From assembly GCA_024278215.1 (NCBI GenBank), contig JAJRTR010000093.1, positions 1 through 45,783 of the forward strand: DNA of 45,783 nucleotides, read 5' to 3'. A model generated the notes under the pieces. That model had not been told where the DNA came from. It ran no database searches and worked only from the letters and a program-made list of their open reading frames with translations. Made by a program: the position numbers and the translations under genes. Shown here piece by piece: positions 5,768-14,743 of this stretch (its first letter is position 1; every line of letters begins with the position of its first letter). This stretch comes from a bacterium (lineage in GTDB: Bacteria; UBP15; UBA6099; JAJRTR01).

Positions 5768-8242
5768 CTATTTAGCAACGATATTGACGAGTTTGCCGGG
5801 CACGACGATTATTTTTTTTATGTCTTTGCCCTCGAGATGCTTCTTCACATTTTTCTGTTCGAGCCCAAGTTTTTCGAGTTCGTCTTTCGGTGTGTCCACC
5901 GAGACACTGCATTTCGCACGCACTTTTCCGTTCACCTGGATAACGACTTCAATAGTATCTTTAATAGTAAGTGTTTTGTCGTATTCGGGCCATTCCTGCT
6001 CGAAGATCGAGTTCCTGTGGCCTGTTTCGCGCCAGAGTTCCTCCGCGAAATGAGGGGCCATCGGGCTGATAAGTATAAGGAATTCCCCGATAGTCTGTTT
6101 TGATATCGCCGCGTCGCTTTTGCCCGGTTCGGTTACCGCGTTGATGAATTCCATGAAAGCGCTGATTATTGTGTTGAATTTGAAGCCCTCGAGCCGCTCG
6201 GTGCAGTTTTTAATGAGGATGTGACGCTCCTGAAGTATCTCCCGCGCGTCTTCGGCACCGGCACGCTCGATATTGTCGAGCACCCACTTCCAAGCTCTTT
6301 TTAGGAACCTGTAGATACCCTCGATGCTCTGATCACTCCATGCGGCGTCCTGCTCGGGCGGACCGGCAAAGAGTTCGCCCATTCGCACGGTATCTGTTCC
6401 ATACTGGTTTACAAGCGCGTCCGGGCTGACAACGTTGCCCTTGGATTTCGACATTTTTTCGCCCTGTCCGGTAGCTTCGTCGATCACGTAGATCATGCCC
6501 TGGTTGAAGAGGCGGGTGAACGGTTCGTCGAATTTAATAACATCGAGATCGCACAGAACCTTTGTAAAGAATCGTGCATAAAGGAGGTGCAGGATGGCGT
6601 GTTCGATGCCGCCGACATAGAGGTCGACAGGCAGATATTTCGCTGCGAGGTCAGGGTCGACGACACCTTCGCAGTACCGGGGCGACGCATAGCGTAGAAA
6701 ATACCACGATGAACCTGCCCACTGCGGCATGGTGTCTGTCTCGCGCCTCGCGGGGCCGCCGCACTCGGGGCATTCGGTGTTGACCCATTCGCTGATCGCC
6801 GCAAGTGGCGATTCGCCGGTTCCGGTGGGCTCGTAGGACTCGACTTCGGGCAGCAGCACCGGCAGTTGGTCTTCCGGCACGGGAACCCGCCCGCATTTCT
6901 CGCAATGAACTATCGGGATCGGCTCGCCCCAGTATCTCTGTCTCGAATATATCCAGTCGCGCAGCTTGTAATTCACGGATTTCTTACCGAGTTTTCTGCT
7001 CTCGAGCATTCCAGTTATCTTCTGTTTTGCTTCGGCCCAGTCGAGGCCGTTATATTCGCCGGAGTTTATGAGTTTACCGGAGCCTGTGTATGCTTCGGCG
7101 AGTGTGCCGTCGTCGTTACGTATCGCATCGTCCGAGTGGATTACTTCGACGATAGGGATGCCGAATTTCGAGGCGAAAGCGAAGTCGCGCTCATCATGTG
7201 CCGGTACAGCCATTATCGCGCCTGTGCCGTAGCCCATCAGGACATAATCAGCAATCCAGATGGGGACCTTCTCGCCGTTTACGGGATTCACGGCGTAGGC
7301 GCCGGTGAAGACGCCTGTTTTTTCGCGTGTGGTGCTTGTGCGGTCGATGTCGGTCTGCCTGGCCGCCCATTCGATATATTTCCTGACATCCGCTTCCTGT
7401 TCGGGCGAGCAGATGTCGGGAACCATTTTATGTTCGGGCGAAAAGACAACGTATGTCGCGCCGAAAAGAGTGTCGGGGCGTGTGGTGTAAACAGTGAAGT
7501 CGATCCGAGCGCCGTCCCTGCCGCTGACGGCGGTGAAGACAACGTCCGCGCCTTCGCTGCGTCCGATCCAGTTGCTCTGCATGGTCTTGACCTTTTCCGG
7601 CCAGTTGAGTTTTTCCAGATCATAAAGCAGCCTGTCGGCATATTCAGTAATTTTGAGCATCCACTGGTTGAGATTTTTCTTGTGTACTTCGTTGCCGCAA
7701 CGTTCGCAGACGCCGCCGACGACCTCTTCATTCGCAAGTCCGGTCTTGCAGGACGGACACCAGTTTATGGGCATATCAAGTTTGTAGGCCAGCCCCATTT
7801 TGAACATTTTCACAAAGGTCCATTGCGTCCAGCGGTAGTATTCGGGATCTGTGGTGCTGAACTCGCGGCTCCAGTCGTACATAGCGCCTATTTCCTTGAG
7901 CTGGCGGCGGATATTGTCGATGTTTTCCTGCGTGTTGATGCGTGGGTGTATCTTCTTTTTAATGGCGTCGTTTTCGGCGGGCAGGCCGAAGGCGTCCCAG
8001 CCCATGGGGTGCAGCACATTGTAGCCCCGGAGCGTCTTATAGCGGCACCAGACATCGGAAAGCACATAGCCGCGCCAGTGTCCGACATGCAGGCCCGAAC
8101 CGGACGGATAAGGGAACATATCGAGGCAGTAGTATTTCGGGCGCGGGTCGTCGTCGCGGCAGGTGTGCAGACCGCTCTTTTCCCAGTATTCACGCCACTT
8201 AGCCTCGAATTTCTTGAAATCGTACTTTCTCGTTTCGCTCAT
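5768..8242 (-). CDS. leuS: Leucyl-tRNA synthetase
   Basis: Class I aminoacyl-tRNA synthetase that charges tRNA-Leu in the cytoplasm. The HIGH-type motif is HVGH (residues 52-55) within PYPSGSGLHVGH. The KMSKS motif is at residues 596-600. The editing domain carries TTRPDTLFGATY near residue 250 and the conserved MAVPAHDERD near 345. A Cys pair region (CPSCKTG followed by CERCGNE) is a likely zinc knuckle. I start at the ATG giving MSETRKYDFKKFE, because bacterial LeuS begins just before this YDFKKFE-type sequence. The open frame reaches 27 codons further upstream without family similarity. The resulting 824 aa is normal length. Cotranscription with the small gene upstream (8388-8627) is possible across a 145-bp gap. 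Confidence 0.98.
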   Translation of the reverse strand: MSETRKYDFKKFEAKWREYWEKSGLHTCRDDDPRPKYYCLDMFPYPSGSGLHVGHWRGYVLSDVWCRYKTLRGYNVLHPMGWDAFGLPAENDAIKKKIHPRINTQENIDNIRRQLKEIGAMYDWSREFSTTDPEYYRWTQWTFVKMFKMGLAYKLDMPINWCPSCKTGLANEEVVGGVCERCGNEVHKKNLNQWMLKITEYADRLLYDLEKLNWPEKVKTMQSNWIGRSEGADVVFTAVSGRDGARIDFTVYTTRPDTLFGATYVVFSPEHKMVPDICSPEQEADVRKYIEWAARQTDIDRTSTTREKTGVFTGAYAVNPVNGEKVPIWIADYVLMGYGTGAIMAVPAHDERDFAFASKFGIPIVEVIHSDDAIRNDDGTLAEAYTGSGKLINSGEYNGLDWAEAKQKITGMLESRKLGKKSVNYKLRDWIYSRQRYWGEPIPIVHCEKCGRVPVPEDQLPVLLPEVESYEPTGTGESPLAAISEWVNTECPECGGPARRETDTMPQWAGSSWYFLRYASPRYCEGVVDPDLAAKYLPVDLYVGGIEHAILHLLYARFFTKVLCDLDVIKFDEPFTRLFNQGMIYVIDEATGQGEKMSKSKGNVVSPDALVNQYGTDTVRMGELFAGPPEQDAAWSDQSIEGIYRFLKRAWKWVLDNIERAGAEDAREILQERHILIKNCTERLEGFKFNTIISAFMEFINAVTEPGKSDAAISKQTIGEFLILISPMAPHFAEELWRETGHRNSIFEQEWPEYDKTLTIKDTIEVVIQVNGKVRAKCSVSVDTPKDELEKLGLEQKNVKKHLEGKDIKKIIVVPGKLVNIVAK

Positions 8243-8283
8243 CTCGCATCGCCTTTTCCAGTAGTTTCCACACACACAACACG

Positions 8284-8303
8284 GGGCACGCACCCGCGTG
8301 CCC
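8284..8303. other. GC-rich hairpin between leuS and the upstream small gene
   Basis: A perfect 8-bp stem, GGGCACGC / GCGTGCCC, has a 4-nt loop. It lies in the leuS leader, about 40 bp upstream of its start codon. There is no U-tract, and I found no T-box consensus (GGTGG-type antiterminator) in the leader. It might be a leader structure or RNA-processing site. Confidence 0.4.
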
Positions 8304-8387
8304 GGAAGGTTATAATTTAGCATATCGATAGTGCCATTTCAAACAAGGCGTCATTCACGTAAGTCGGGAATTCATAAGGGGGGCAAG

Positions 8388-8627
8388 TTACCGTTCCTTC
8401 TCCAATATATTTCTGTGTTTTTCGATGAATTTTTCAGTGAGTCCGTGCCTGGCGAATTCTTCTTTTTTCGCGGGTGTCTGTTTGTCGTAGAGGTCGATGG
8501 CTCTTTTCATTAGCCGGGGCGTGCCTTTGAGTATCCATGTTTTTATGCGCTCGGCAATAGCTGCGTCGTCGAATGTTCCTTCGGCGATTTGATCGTAGAG
8601 TGTTTTCTTTTTGAACCAGGGTAGCAT
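8388..8627 (-). CDS. Small charged helical protein, unrecognised
   Basis: 79 aa, strongly charged (Lys/Glu/Asp/Arg-rich) and predicted mostly helical, with no signal peptide or membrane segment. It starts MLPWFKKKTLYDQI and includes RLMKRAIDLYDKQTPAKKEEF. It starts 10 bp after the stop codon of the DUF2723/TPR gene, so it is almost certainly the last gene of that (-) operon. No family is recognised. Its operon position suggests an accessory role to the upstream membrane protein, or just read-through expression. Confidence 0.65.
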   Translation of the reverse strand: MLPWFKKKTLYDQIAEGTFDDAAIAERIKTWILKGTPRLMKRAIDLYDKQTPAKKEEFARHGLTEKFIEKHRNILEKER

Positions 8628-8637
8628 TGCGTTGCCT

Positions 8638-11337
8638 TTACCGCCTCACTTCTTTCTGTGTTCGCCTGTTATCCGGCGCCGACTGTGAGGAGTTTAATCT
8701 GCTGATGGTTTTTTCGACGTTCTTCCTGTCCGGAGCGTTCGGCAGGGCGGCGATATATTTCTCGAGCAGCGCGGCGGCGCGCGCGTTGTCGATCTTGCGT
8801 CGGAGCAGAAACATGGCGAAATCCCTGTATACATAAGGGTATGCCTCGGCGCCGTCGAGCGCACGTTCATAAGCTGCCTGCGCTTCGTCCAGCTGGTCTG
8901 CACTGTCGTAGCTGAACGCCATCGCGCTTTTTATTATTGCCAGTCGTCGCGGTGTGTCGGCCATGCCCAGTGCGACTGCGTCGTTGAAGTGTTTTATTGC
9001 TTTGAAGTGGCGCCCGAGTTTCTGAAGCAGGAATCCGAGATTAGCATGCACCTGGCCGGCGTCTTCCGCTTCGGGCGCGAGTTCGAGGTAGCGGGTAAGG
9101 AGCGATATGGCGCGCTGCGGCCTGTCTGCTGTATACGCGTTGTAGATTCCGTAATCTTTGTGAACCTCGGCATAGTCGGGGTTGAGTTCCAGTGCCTTCT
9201 TATAGTTCCTTTCCGCATCGGGATAGCTGCGGAGTTTCTCGTAGCATATCCCAAGTATGTTGTGGACCGAGGCGCTCTCGGCGCCCAGTTCGACAGCTTT
9301 TTCCAGTTGCTTGACGGCTTCCATACAATTGTCCATGTGCCAGTATGTCTGGCCGAGATTCACCCTGAGCAGGGGGGTGTCCGGGTCGAGTTCCACAACC
9401 TTTTTCATTGTTTCGAGCGCTTTGTCCTGCATGCCGAGGTGGCCGTAAACATAAGACAGATTGTTGTATATCGCTATTGTGTCGACGCTGAGCTCGACAT
9501 TCTCCGGGTCTGTCGCGAGCGCTTTTTCATATTCCATTCGTGCGCGGTCGAACTGGCCCACCGCCATATATATCGACGCGATGTCGTTGTGCAGGAACCT
9601 GGACTCTGGATTGAAATCGGAGAGGCGGTCCAATAATTGCAGAGCCTGTTCGCCTCGTCCTTCCTCGAGCATTCGCTCGCCCTGGCGCAGGTAATATTTG
9701 CCGACAACATTTTTTGTAATATAGTCGTAGTCGCCGCGTTCGAGGTCTATCCCGGTCAGGTCGATATTGTCCCACGGGTTATGTTTTGCGATCTTCGAGA
9801 CAAGCGGGTTTACCTGGTAGAGCAGGCCGTTGGACTGGGTGATAACGCCTGTCCGCGAGAACGGTTGCCGAAAGGTGAAATAGAGCGGGCGGCGGTATCG
9901 TGTGTGTTTGATAGCGATGTCCTCGGACATGTCGAGTCTGTGGAATCTGCCGGTGTTTTCGTCGCGGGCGATCTGCGGATAGACTTCTTCCGGGCGGTCG
10001 CCCTGGTGGCCGAACAGCATGACATCCTGCCTCACACCGTATACAAGGCGCAGACACACGAGCGGGAACGATTCCGTTTCGAGATTGGTGAAGATCATTC
10101 CGTCGCGCGCGACATTTCGGAGCATGTTTTTCGCGTATGCCGGAGTAAGTAGGTTGCGTGACTTGTCTGCTGTTTTTCTGCTTTCGAGTCCCGAATAAGC
10201 GATTAGTACGGCGATAATCAGCAAGACCGGCTGCCAGGGGAGTTTCATGCTCCGGATGCCGCGCAGAAGCACATCGCTGCCGAGCCCCATCATGACGGCA
10301 ACGAGTGAAAGCGAAGCGATATGAAATACCGATATGACATAGGACGCGCGGGGTCCGTAGAGAAAGTTGAGGATCATAATGAAACCGCCTGTGAGCGTGA
10401 GCCACAAGAGCAGCAGTAGAAGCCCTCGCCTCCGCCCGCGGAAAAACAGTCCCGCCACTCCGGGAATGAGCAGTAACAGCAGAAACGGCGACCACTGGCG
10501 CACTGCGAGCCGCGCGTAATCGGCGACGAATTTTATCTTTTCCGCAAGGCCGACAGTCTGCGCCTCGGAGCGGGTGTCCACACCTCTGAGATGGTTGAGC
10601 ATTCCCGTGATGGTAGACTGGTCGTGCCAGTAGATGGGTGGCCCGGCGGCGGAACGAAGCGGCAGATAGACCAGTATCGAAGCGACGGCCAATCCTGCGA
10701 ATAAAACCGGGAGCACAAGCCGGAGAAGACCGGGAAATTTCCTGCCGTATACGACGAGAATGTATATGAGGCACACAACGGCGACCAGTGCGGTTGTGTA
10801 ATGAGCCAGCATTCCGAGGACGGCTACTGCCGCGAGTGCGGTGAGTTTGCGGGCGTCGCCGCGCGCGCCTTTGATGTCCCATGTGATGTTGAGCATGAGG
10901 AACATGAAAAAAAGATTGAGCGCGTACACCTCCGCCTGCACCGCCTGTCCCCAGGCCGTCGCGCCAACGCAGACCAGCACCGCGCCCACCAGCGCCGGCA
11001 CCCACCAGCGCGTTATCTTTTCTATCAGTTTGTATGCGAGCGCTACAGCGGCGGCAGCGGCGAATACGGACACCAGGTTTACCGCTAACCCTGTACCGAC
11101 AGGTATAAGGAGGAAAAATAGTTTGCCGAAAAGTGAAAAGAGAGGATAGCCCGGCGCGTGTGTTATGCCGAGCGAATGCGCTGCCGCTATGAACTCGGAA
11201 TTGTCGTCGAAGAGGAACTGCGGAGCGGCTGTAAAAAGATAAACAGCGAGCGCCGCGAGAAAAACTGCGGCATACCGCCAACTATCGTTCAGTCCTGGAA
11301 ATTGCCTGGGTGGTCGAATCTTTTCTCCGGGTCTCAC
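8638..11337 (-). CDS. DUF2723-family polytopic membrane protein with C-terminal TPR repeats
   Basis: 899 aa. Residues about 20-400 contain around ten hydrophobic helices. The first periplasmic loop has the DUF2723 signature DDNSEFIAAAHSLGITHAPG, which recalls the acidic first loop of GT-C glycosyltransferases. The domain is related to protein O-mannosyltransferases using lipid-linked sugars. Residues about 537-880 form at least eight TPR units (for example YNNLSYVYGHLGMQDKALET), probably a protein-binding platform. The start codon is GTG, 8 bp after the stop of the TlpA-like gene. It is probably operonic with that gene upstream and the 79-aa gene downstream. Transfer of a sugar onto exported proteins is a family-level guess; no substrate can be read from sequence. 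Confidence 0.85.
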   Translation of the reverse strand: MRPGEKIRPPRQFPGLNDSWRYAAVFLAALAVYLFTAAPQFLFDDNSEFIAAAHSLGITHAPGYPLFSLFGKLFFLLIPVGTGLAVNLVSVFAAAAAVALAYKLIEKITRWWVPALVGAVLVCVGATAWGQAVQAEVYALNLFFMFLMLNITWDIKGARGDARKLTALAAVAVLGMLAHYTTALVAVVCLIYILVVYGRKFPGLLRLVLPVLFAGLAVASILVYLPLRSAAGPPIYWHDQSTITGMLNHLRGVDTRSEAQTVGLAEKIKFVADYARLAVRQWSPFLLLLLIPGVAGLFFRGRRRGLLLLLLWLTLTGGFIMILNFLYGPRASYVISVFHIASLSLVAVMMGLGSDVLLRGIRSMKLPWQPVLLIIAVLIAYSGLESRKTADKSRNLLTPAYAKNMLRNVARDGMIFTNLETESFPLVCLRLVYGVRQDVMLFGHQGDRPEEVYPQIARDENTGRFHRLDMSEDIAIKHTRYRRPLYFTFRQPFSRTGVITQSNGLLYQVNPLVSKIAKHNPWDNIDLTGIDLERGDYDYITKNVVGKYYLRQGERMLEEGRGEQALQLLDRLSDFNPESRFLHNDIASIYMAVGQFDRARMEYEKALATDPENVELSVDTIAIYNNLSYVYGHLGMQDKALETMKKVVELDPDTPLLRVNLGQTYWHMDNCMEAVKQLEKAVELGAESASVHNILGICYEKLRSYPDAERNYKKALELNPDYAEVHKDYGIYNAYTADRPQRAISLLTRYLELAPEAEDAGQVHANLGFLLQKLGRHFKAIKHFNDAVALGMADTPRRLAIIKSAMAFSYDSADQLDEAQAAYERALDGAEAYPYVYRDFAMFLLRRKIDNARAAALLEKYIAALPNAPDRKNVEKTISRLNSSQSAPDNRRTQKEVRR

Positions 11338-11345
11338 AGGCTATG

Positions 11346-12680
11346 TCAACCATCCTTTTTTCCGGCGTCAATTTCTTCGATTGCGCAATGGAGCATCTCG
11401 GCAGTAAAAAGGAACTCACCGCTGAATACCTTTTTTACAATTCCGTCGCGGTCCACGATGAAAGATGTCGGCACACCCTTGATGTTGTACGGGTCCTGGA
11501 TTTTCTGTCCATAGTCGGGGACCATCGGAAACGAAATGCCGAATACATTTATAAGCTGATGTGCCACTTCTTCATATTTGCCGGCGTTTTCTCGTTCGGG
11601 CAGGCTGATAATGCCGACTATTTTCATGTTGTCGGCTTCGGCGAATTCACGATTATAAAGTTCGAGACGCGGGAGCTCAGCCCTGCAATGAGGGCAGGCG
11701 GGCGACCAGAAAACGATCAGCAGGCGTGAAAAGTTTTTGTAGAAGGTGGGCGACTGTTCCTCGTTGTTGTAATCCGGCGCCTTGAAAGCGGGGACGGCTT
11801 TGCCGATCATGTCCTTGTAGTTGTCGGGTATGCTGTGATCGTATAGTTCGCATGTCGGCACATCGCCGCCCTTTGCAACATCGACGACCATGTCCGCGAA
11901 AGTCATCGTATTGATTTTCTGAAGCGGAAGCAGTCTGCCTGCTGCCTGGAGGCTGCCTGCGGCATCTATCAGCACATTGAACGGCACACCCCTCGCCCTG
12001 AACGCCGAAATGGTTTTAAATTCAGTGTCGAAAGCCACAACGGCATCGAGTCCGCTCTTTTTTATCATTTCTACTGCTTTCAACTGTGTTTTCCTGTGGT
12101 CTTCCTCGGTCGGGTCGGGGTCCTCTTTCTTTTCTTTGAATTTCCTCCCCGGAGACACCATTATCAATTGTGCGCGGGCGTTTTTCTTCTTCATTTCACT
12201 CTGCAAAGTCTTCATCTGCTCGATGCAAAGATTGCATTTGACATCCCAGAACGACAGGACGATGGGTTTGCCTTTGAAGTCGGAGGCGGAAACGGGATTA
12301 CCGTCGATGTCGATCAGCTCGAGCGGCGGGGCAGGTTCGTGGAGTCTGAGCACCTGTTCCACGGGCGACTTTTTCATCGTTTCGTTTTCTTTGTCGACTG
12401 GAGTGGTGCCCGAAGTTTTTTTCTCCTCCTTTTTCACCGCCGGTGTTTTTGCCGATGCAAGCTCCATTTCGCGCGTTGCCGTATCAGCGGTGATTGTTTC
12501 GGCATTTTCCCCGGTCGCGGCCTGCTGCTGATTATCCCCGGAAACTGTCTTTTGTTGTTCCTGTTGTGTCTTTTGTTGCCGACCGGCATCCTGCGGTTTT
12601 GCGCAACCCGCCTGTGCTGCAAATACCAGCACACACAACATAACAATTATTTTACCTGCGATTCTTTTTTTTGTAGTCAT
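11346..12680 (-). CDS. Lipoprotein with two tandem TlpA/ResA-like thioredoxin domains
   Basis: 444 aa. A signal peptide ends in a lipobox (AQAGC, Cys26), so the protein is probably anchored in a membrane facing the periplasm. A Gln/Thr/Lys-rich linker (about 27-112) follows. Domain 1 (about 113-275) has CNLC at 149-152 after VLSFWD, and domain 2 (about 293-440) has CPHC at 329-332 after LIVFWS. Both have the thioredoxin-like cis-Pro loop (GVPFNV and GVPTSF). Tandem duplication within one polypeptide is unusual for the TlpA family, whose members normally have one domain. Likely roles are disulfide reduction, cytochrome maturation or peroxide handling in the envelope. An AGGAG site precedes the ATG. 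It is the first gene of the (-) operon with the DUF2723/TPR protein. Confidence 0.88.
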   Translation of the reverse strand: MTTKKRIAGKIIVMLCVLVFAAQAGCAKPQDAGRQQKTQQEQQKTVSGDNQQQAATGENAETITADTATREMELASAKTPAVKKEEKKTSGTTPVDKENETMKKSPVEQVLRLHEPAPPLELIDIDGNPVSASDFKGKPIVLSFWDVKCNLCIEQMKTLQSEMKKKNARAQLIMVSPGRKFKEKKEDPDPTEEDHRKTQLKAVEMIKKSGLDAVVAFDTEFKTISAFRARGVPFNVLIDAAGSLQAAGRLLPLQKINTMTFADMVVDVAKGGDVPTCELYDHSIPDNYKDMIGKAVPAFKAPDYNNEEQSPTFYKNFSRLLIVFWSPACPHCRAELPRLELYNREFAEADNMKIVGIISLPERENAGKYEEVAHQLINVFGISFPMVPDYGQKIQDPYNIKGVPTSFIVDRDGIVKKVFSGEFLFTAEMLHCAIEEIDAGKKDG

Positions 12681-12922
12681 GAGAATTATGTGTTTCTCCT
12701 TTCGGCGTCCTTCATGTGGAGCTTCTTTTATTGATTGCCGGTCACGACAACGCCCGACCGCTCAGCAGTCCTAAGTAGCCTGATGCACACCATACAATTC
12801 TATAGACATTATAAACACTTATTTGTGCCATAATTCAAATGAATAACAAATTCGTGATTTTTATCCGTTACGGCAAGGCATTCATCACACCGACAGGTTG
12901 CAACCCGCGTCCCGGTATATGT

Positions 12923-14719
12923 CTATTCCAATACGTCCAGAAGTTCGTATATTTTAACCGATTTTGTTTTTCCTTTTACTGTTACGGAATCCAGATATCT
13001 CGCGTCGATCAAGTCTTTGACTTTGCCATAAGTGATCTCGCTGATGAGAATCGAACAATGATATTCTTTCGTGAGACTTTCGATGCGGGAGGCGAGGTTC
13101 ACGCTGTCGCCGATCACAGTATATTCCATTCTCTGCATGTGTCCGATGTTGCCGGCGATGACCTCGCCCGTATGGATGCCGATCCCGATTCTCAGAGGCG
13201 GAAGCCCGTCTTTATTCATCCAGATGTCGTTAAGTTCCTCGAGTTCGTCCCTCATGCGCACGGCTGTTCTTATCGCCCTCATGGGATCGTCGTCGTGCAG
13301 GGTGGGCGTGCCGAAGACGGCCATGATGGCGTCGCCGATATATTTATCCAGAGTTCCCTCGTACATGAAGACACAGTCGACCATCACGTTGAAGTATTCG
13401 TTGAGGATACGCACGACCAGTTCCGCGGGCAGTTTTTCCGCAAGCGTTGTGAAACCCCGGATATCGGAGAATAGAATCGTCACTTCCTTACTTTCGCCGC
13501 CCAGGGATATCTTGTTCGGATCGTTCAGTATCTCGTCTGCTACCTGCTTCGACACGTAGCGCGAGAATGTATCCTTAATCATATTTCTTTCTTTAAGTCC
13601 CCTGATCATATCGTTGAACGAGCCAGCCAGTTCGTTGAGTTCGCGGCCGCCGGAAACGTATTTCACTTCGATATCCAGGTTGCCGCCGCCGATCTCACGC
13701 GCTATCGCCGCCAGCTTCTGTATCGGGGCGGCGAACCGGCGCGCCGCAATAATCGATATTGCCGAAGCGACGAGCATGAACGCTATGACCAGCACCGCCA
13801 TGATCAACTTTATCCGGTCCATCTGCCGATAGAGGTTTTCCATGGAATAACCGATGCGCAACACGCCGATCTTGTTCCGTCCGTTCCTGATAAGGAAGGA
13901 ACTGTCCACGATCCGTCCCCATTTCGCGTCCCTGTATTCCTGCATTATCACAGGGCGTCCGGGATTAACTTCCTGGGCGCGTCTCGTCCTGTCGTCTTCC
14001 AGCTGTTTCCCTTCCATCTCCGCGTCTGGGTGGATGAGAATCATGTTGCCGGGGTCGATGATGTAGCAGAAAACAATGTTGGGATTACTGTTCTGGAGTT
14101 CGGTAAGAATCGCTTTCGCTTCGGAGAAATTAAATGTGTCGACCATCATCCTTACAGTTCTGGCGATGGAGTTCCCGAAGATAGCCACCTGCTTCATGCG
14201 CTCGACCTGCAAAACCGGTTCAGGCTGGAACGTAAGGATTACGTAGCCCGAAACATGCTCTTTGCGATCTTCGCCTGAACCTATTACGACCGTCATCTTC
14301 GCAACGATAAGTGTATATTTTTCGCTCCCTATCGAAACGCCCGGTTCGATATGGGTTTTCCCGATTTTGTCCCGGTTCGCAACGATGTATTTCCTGAAAA
14401 CAGCAGTTTCATTTTCCGGTATGCCGTTGTTGAAAAGCGGTTCGACGGCTTTGTCGAACACTACCAGGTGGTCAATTTCGCGCATATCAACAATGACGTC
14501 ATTGACGATTTCTTCGAGACTGTTCAGCTTATGAGCGGCCACCGCGCTGCGTGCGGTAATGGCGATTACACGTGCCACTGCTGTCATCTGCTCTGTGCGT
14601 TCGTTATTGTAAAACCGGTTGTCGATTTTTCTGAGGGAAAAATAAGTCAGACCCGACGCCATGGTCATGAGCAGGACTACCAGAAAAGACAGGTTTACAA
14701 CAATGCTTCGATTTTTCAT
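12923..14719 (-). CDS. Membrane-bound class III adenylate/guanylate cyclase with extracytoplasmic sensor and HAMP domain
   Basis: 598 aa. A transmembrane helix (about 7-29), a roughly 270-residue extracytoplasmic region and a second transmembrane helix (about 304-325) are followed by HAMP (about 326-378). The catalytic domain (about 410-590) has metal-binding Asp419 (FSDIRGFT) and Asp463 (YIGDAIMAVFG). It also has substrate-specifying Lys459, Asp538 (VIGDSVN) and the Asn541/Arg545 pair. The Lys/Asp pair is typical of ATP, so cAMP is the likely product. The N-terminal region between the membrane spans looks like a two-lobed Cache-type sensor, but I cannot name it with certainty. The gene for a PhnD-like binding protein ends 24 bp upstream on the same strand, so the two are probably one operon and one sensing pathway. 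Confidence 0.93.
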   Translation of the reverse strand: MKNRSIVVNLSFLVVLLMTMASGLTYFSLRKIDNRFYNNERTEQMTAVARVIAITARSAVAAHKLNSLEEIVNDVIVDMREIDHLVVFDKAVEPLFNNGIPENETAVFRKYIVANRDKIGKTHIEPGVSIGSEKYTLIVAKMTVVIGSGEDRKEHVSGYVILTFQPEPVLQVERMKQVAIFGNSIARTVRMMVDTFNFSEAKAILTELQNSNPNIVFCYIIDPGNMILIHPDAEMEGKQLEDDRTRRAQEVNPGRPVIMQEYRDAKWGRIVDSSFLIRNGRNKIGVLRIGYSMENLYRQMDRIKLIMAVLVIAFMLVASAISIIAARRFAAPIQKLAAIAREIGGGNLDIEVKYVSGGRELNELAGSFNDMIRGLKERNMIKDTFSRYVSKQVADEILNDPNKISLGGESKEVTILFSDIRGFTTLAEKLPAELVVRILNEYFNVMVDCVFMYEGTLDKYIGDAIMAVFGTPTLHDDDPMRAIRTAVRMRDELEELNDIWMNKDGLPPLRIGIGIHTGEVIAGNIGHMQRMEYTVIGDSVNLASRIESLTKEYHCSILISEITYGKVKDLIDARYLDSVTVKGKTKSVKIYELLDVLE

Positions 14720-14743
14720 AGTTGTTCGGGGGACGAGGCCGGG

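Noticed and set aside
8243-8387. T-box leader before leuS
   Set aside because: Only a GC hairpin is found; no specifier loop or antiterminator T-box sequence on the minus strand.
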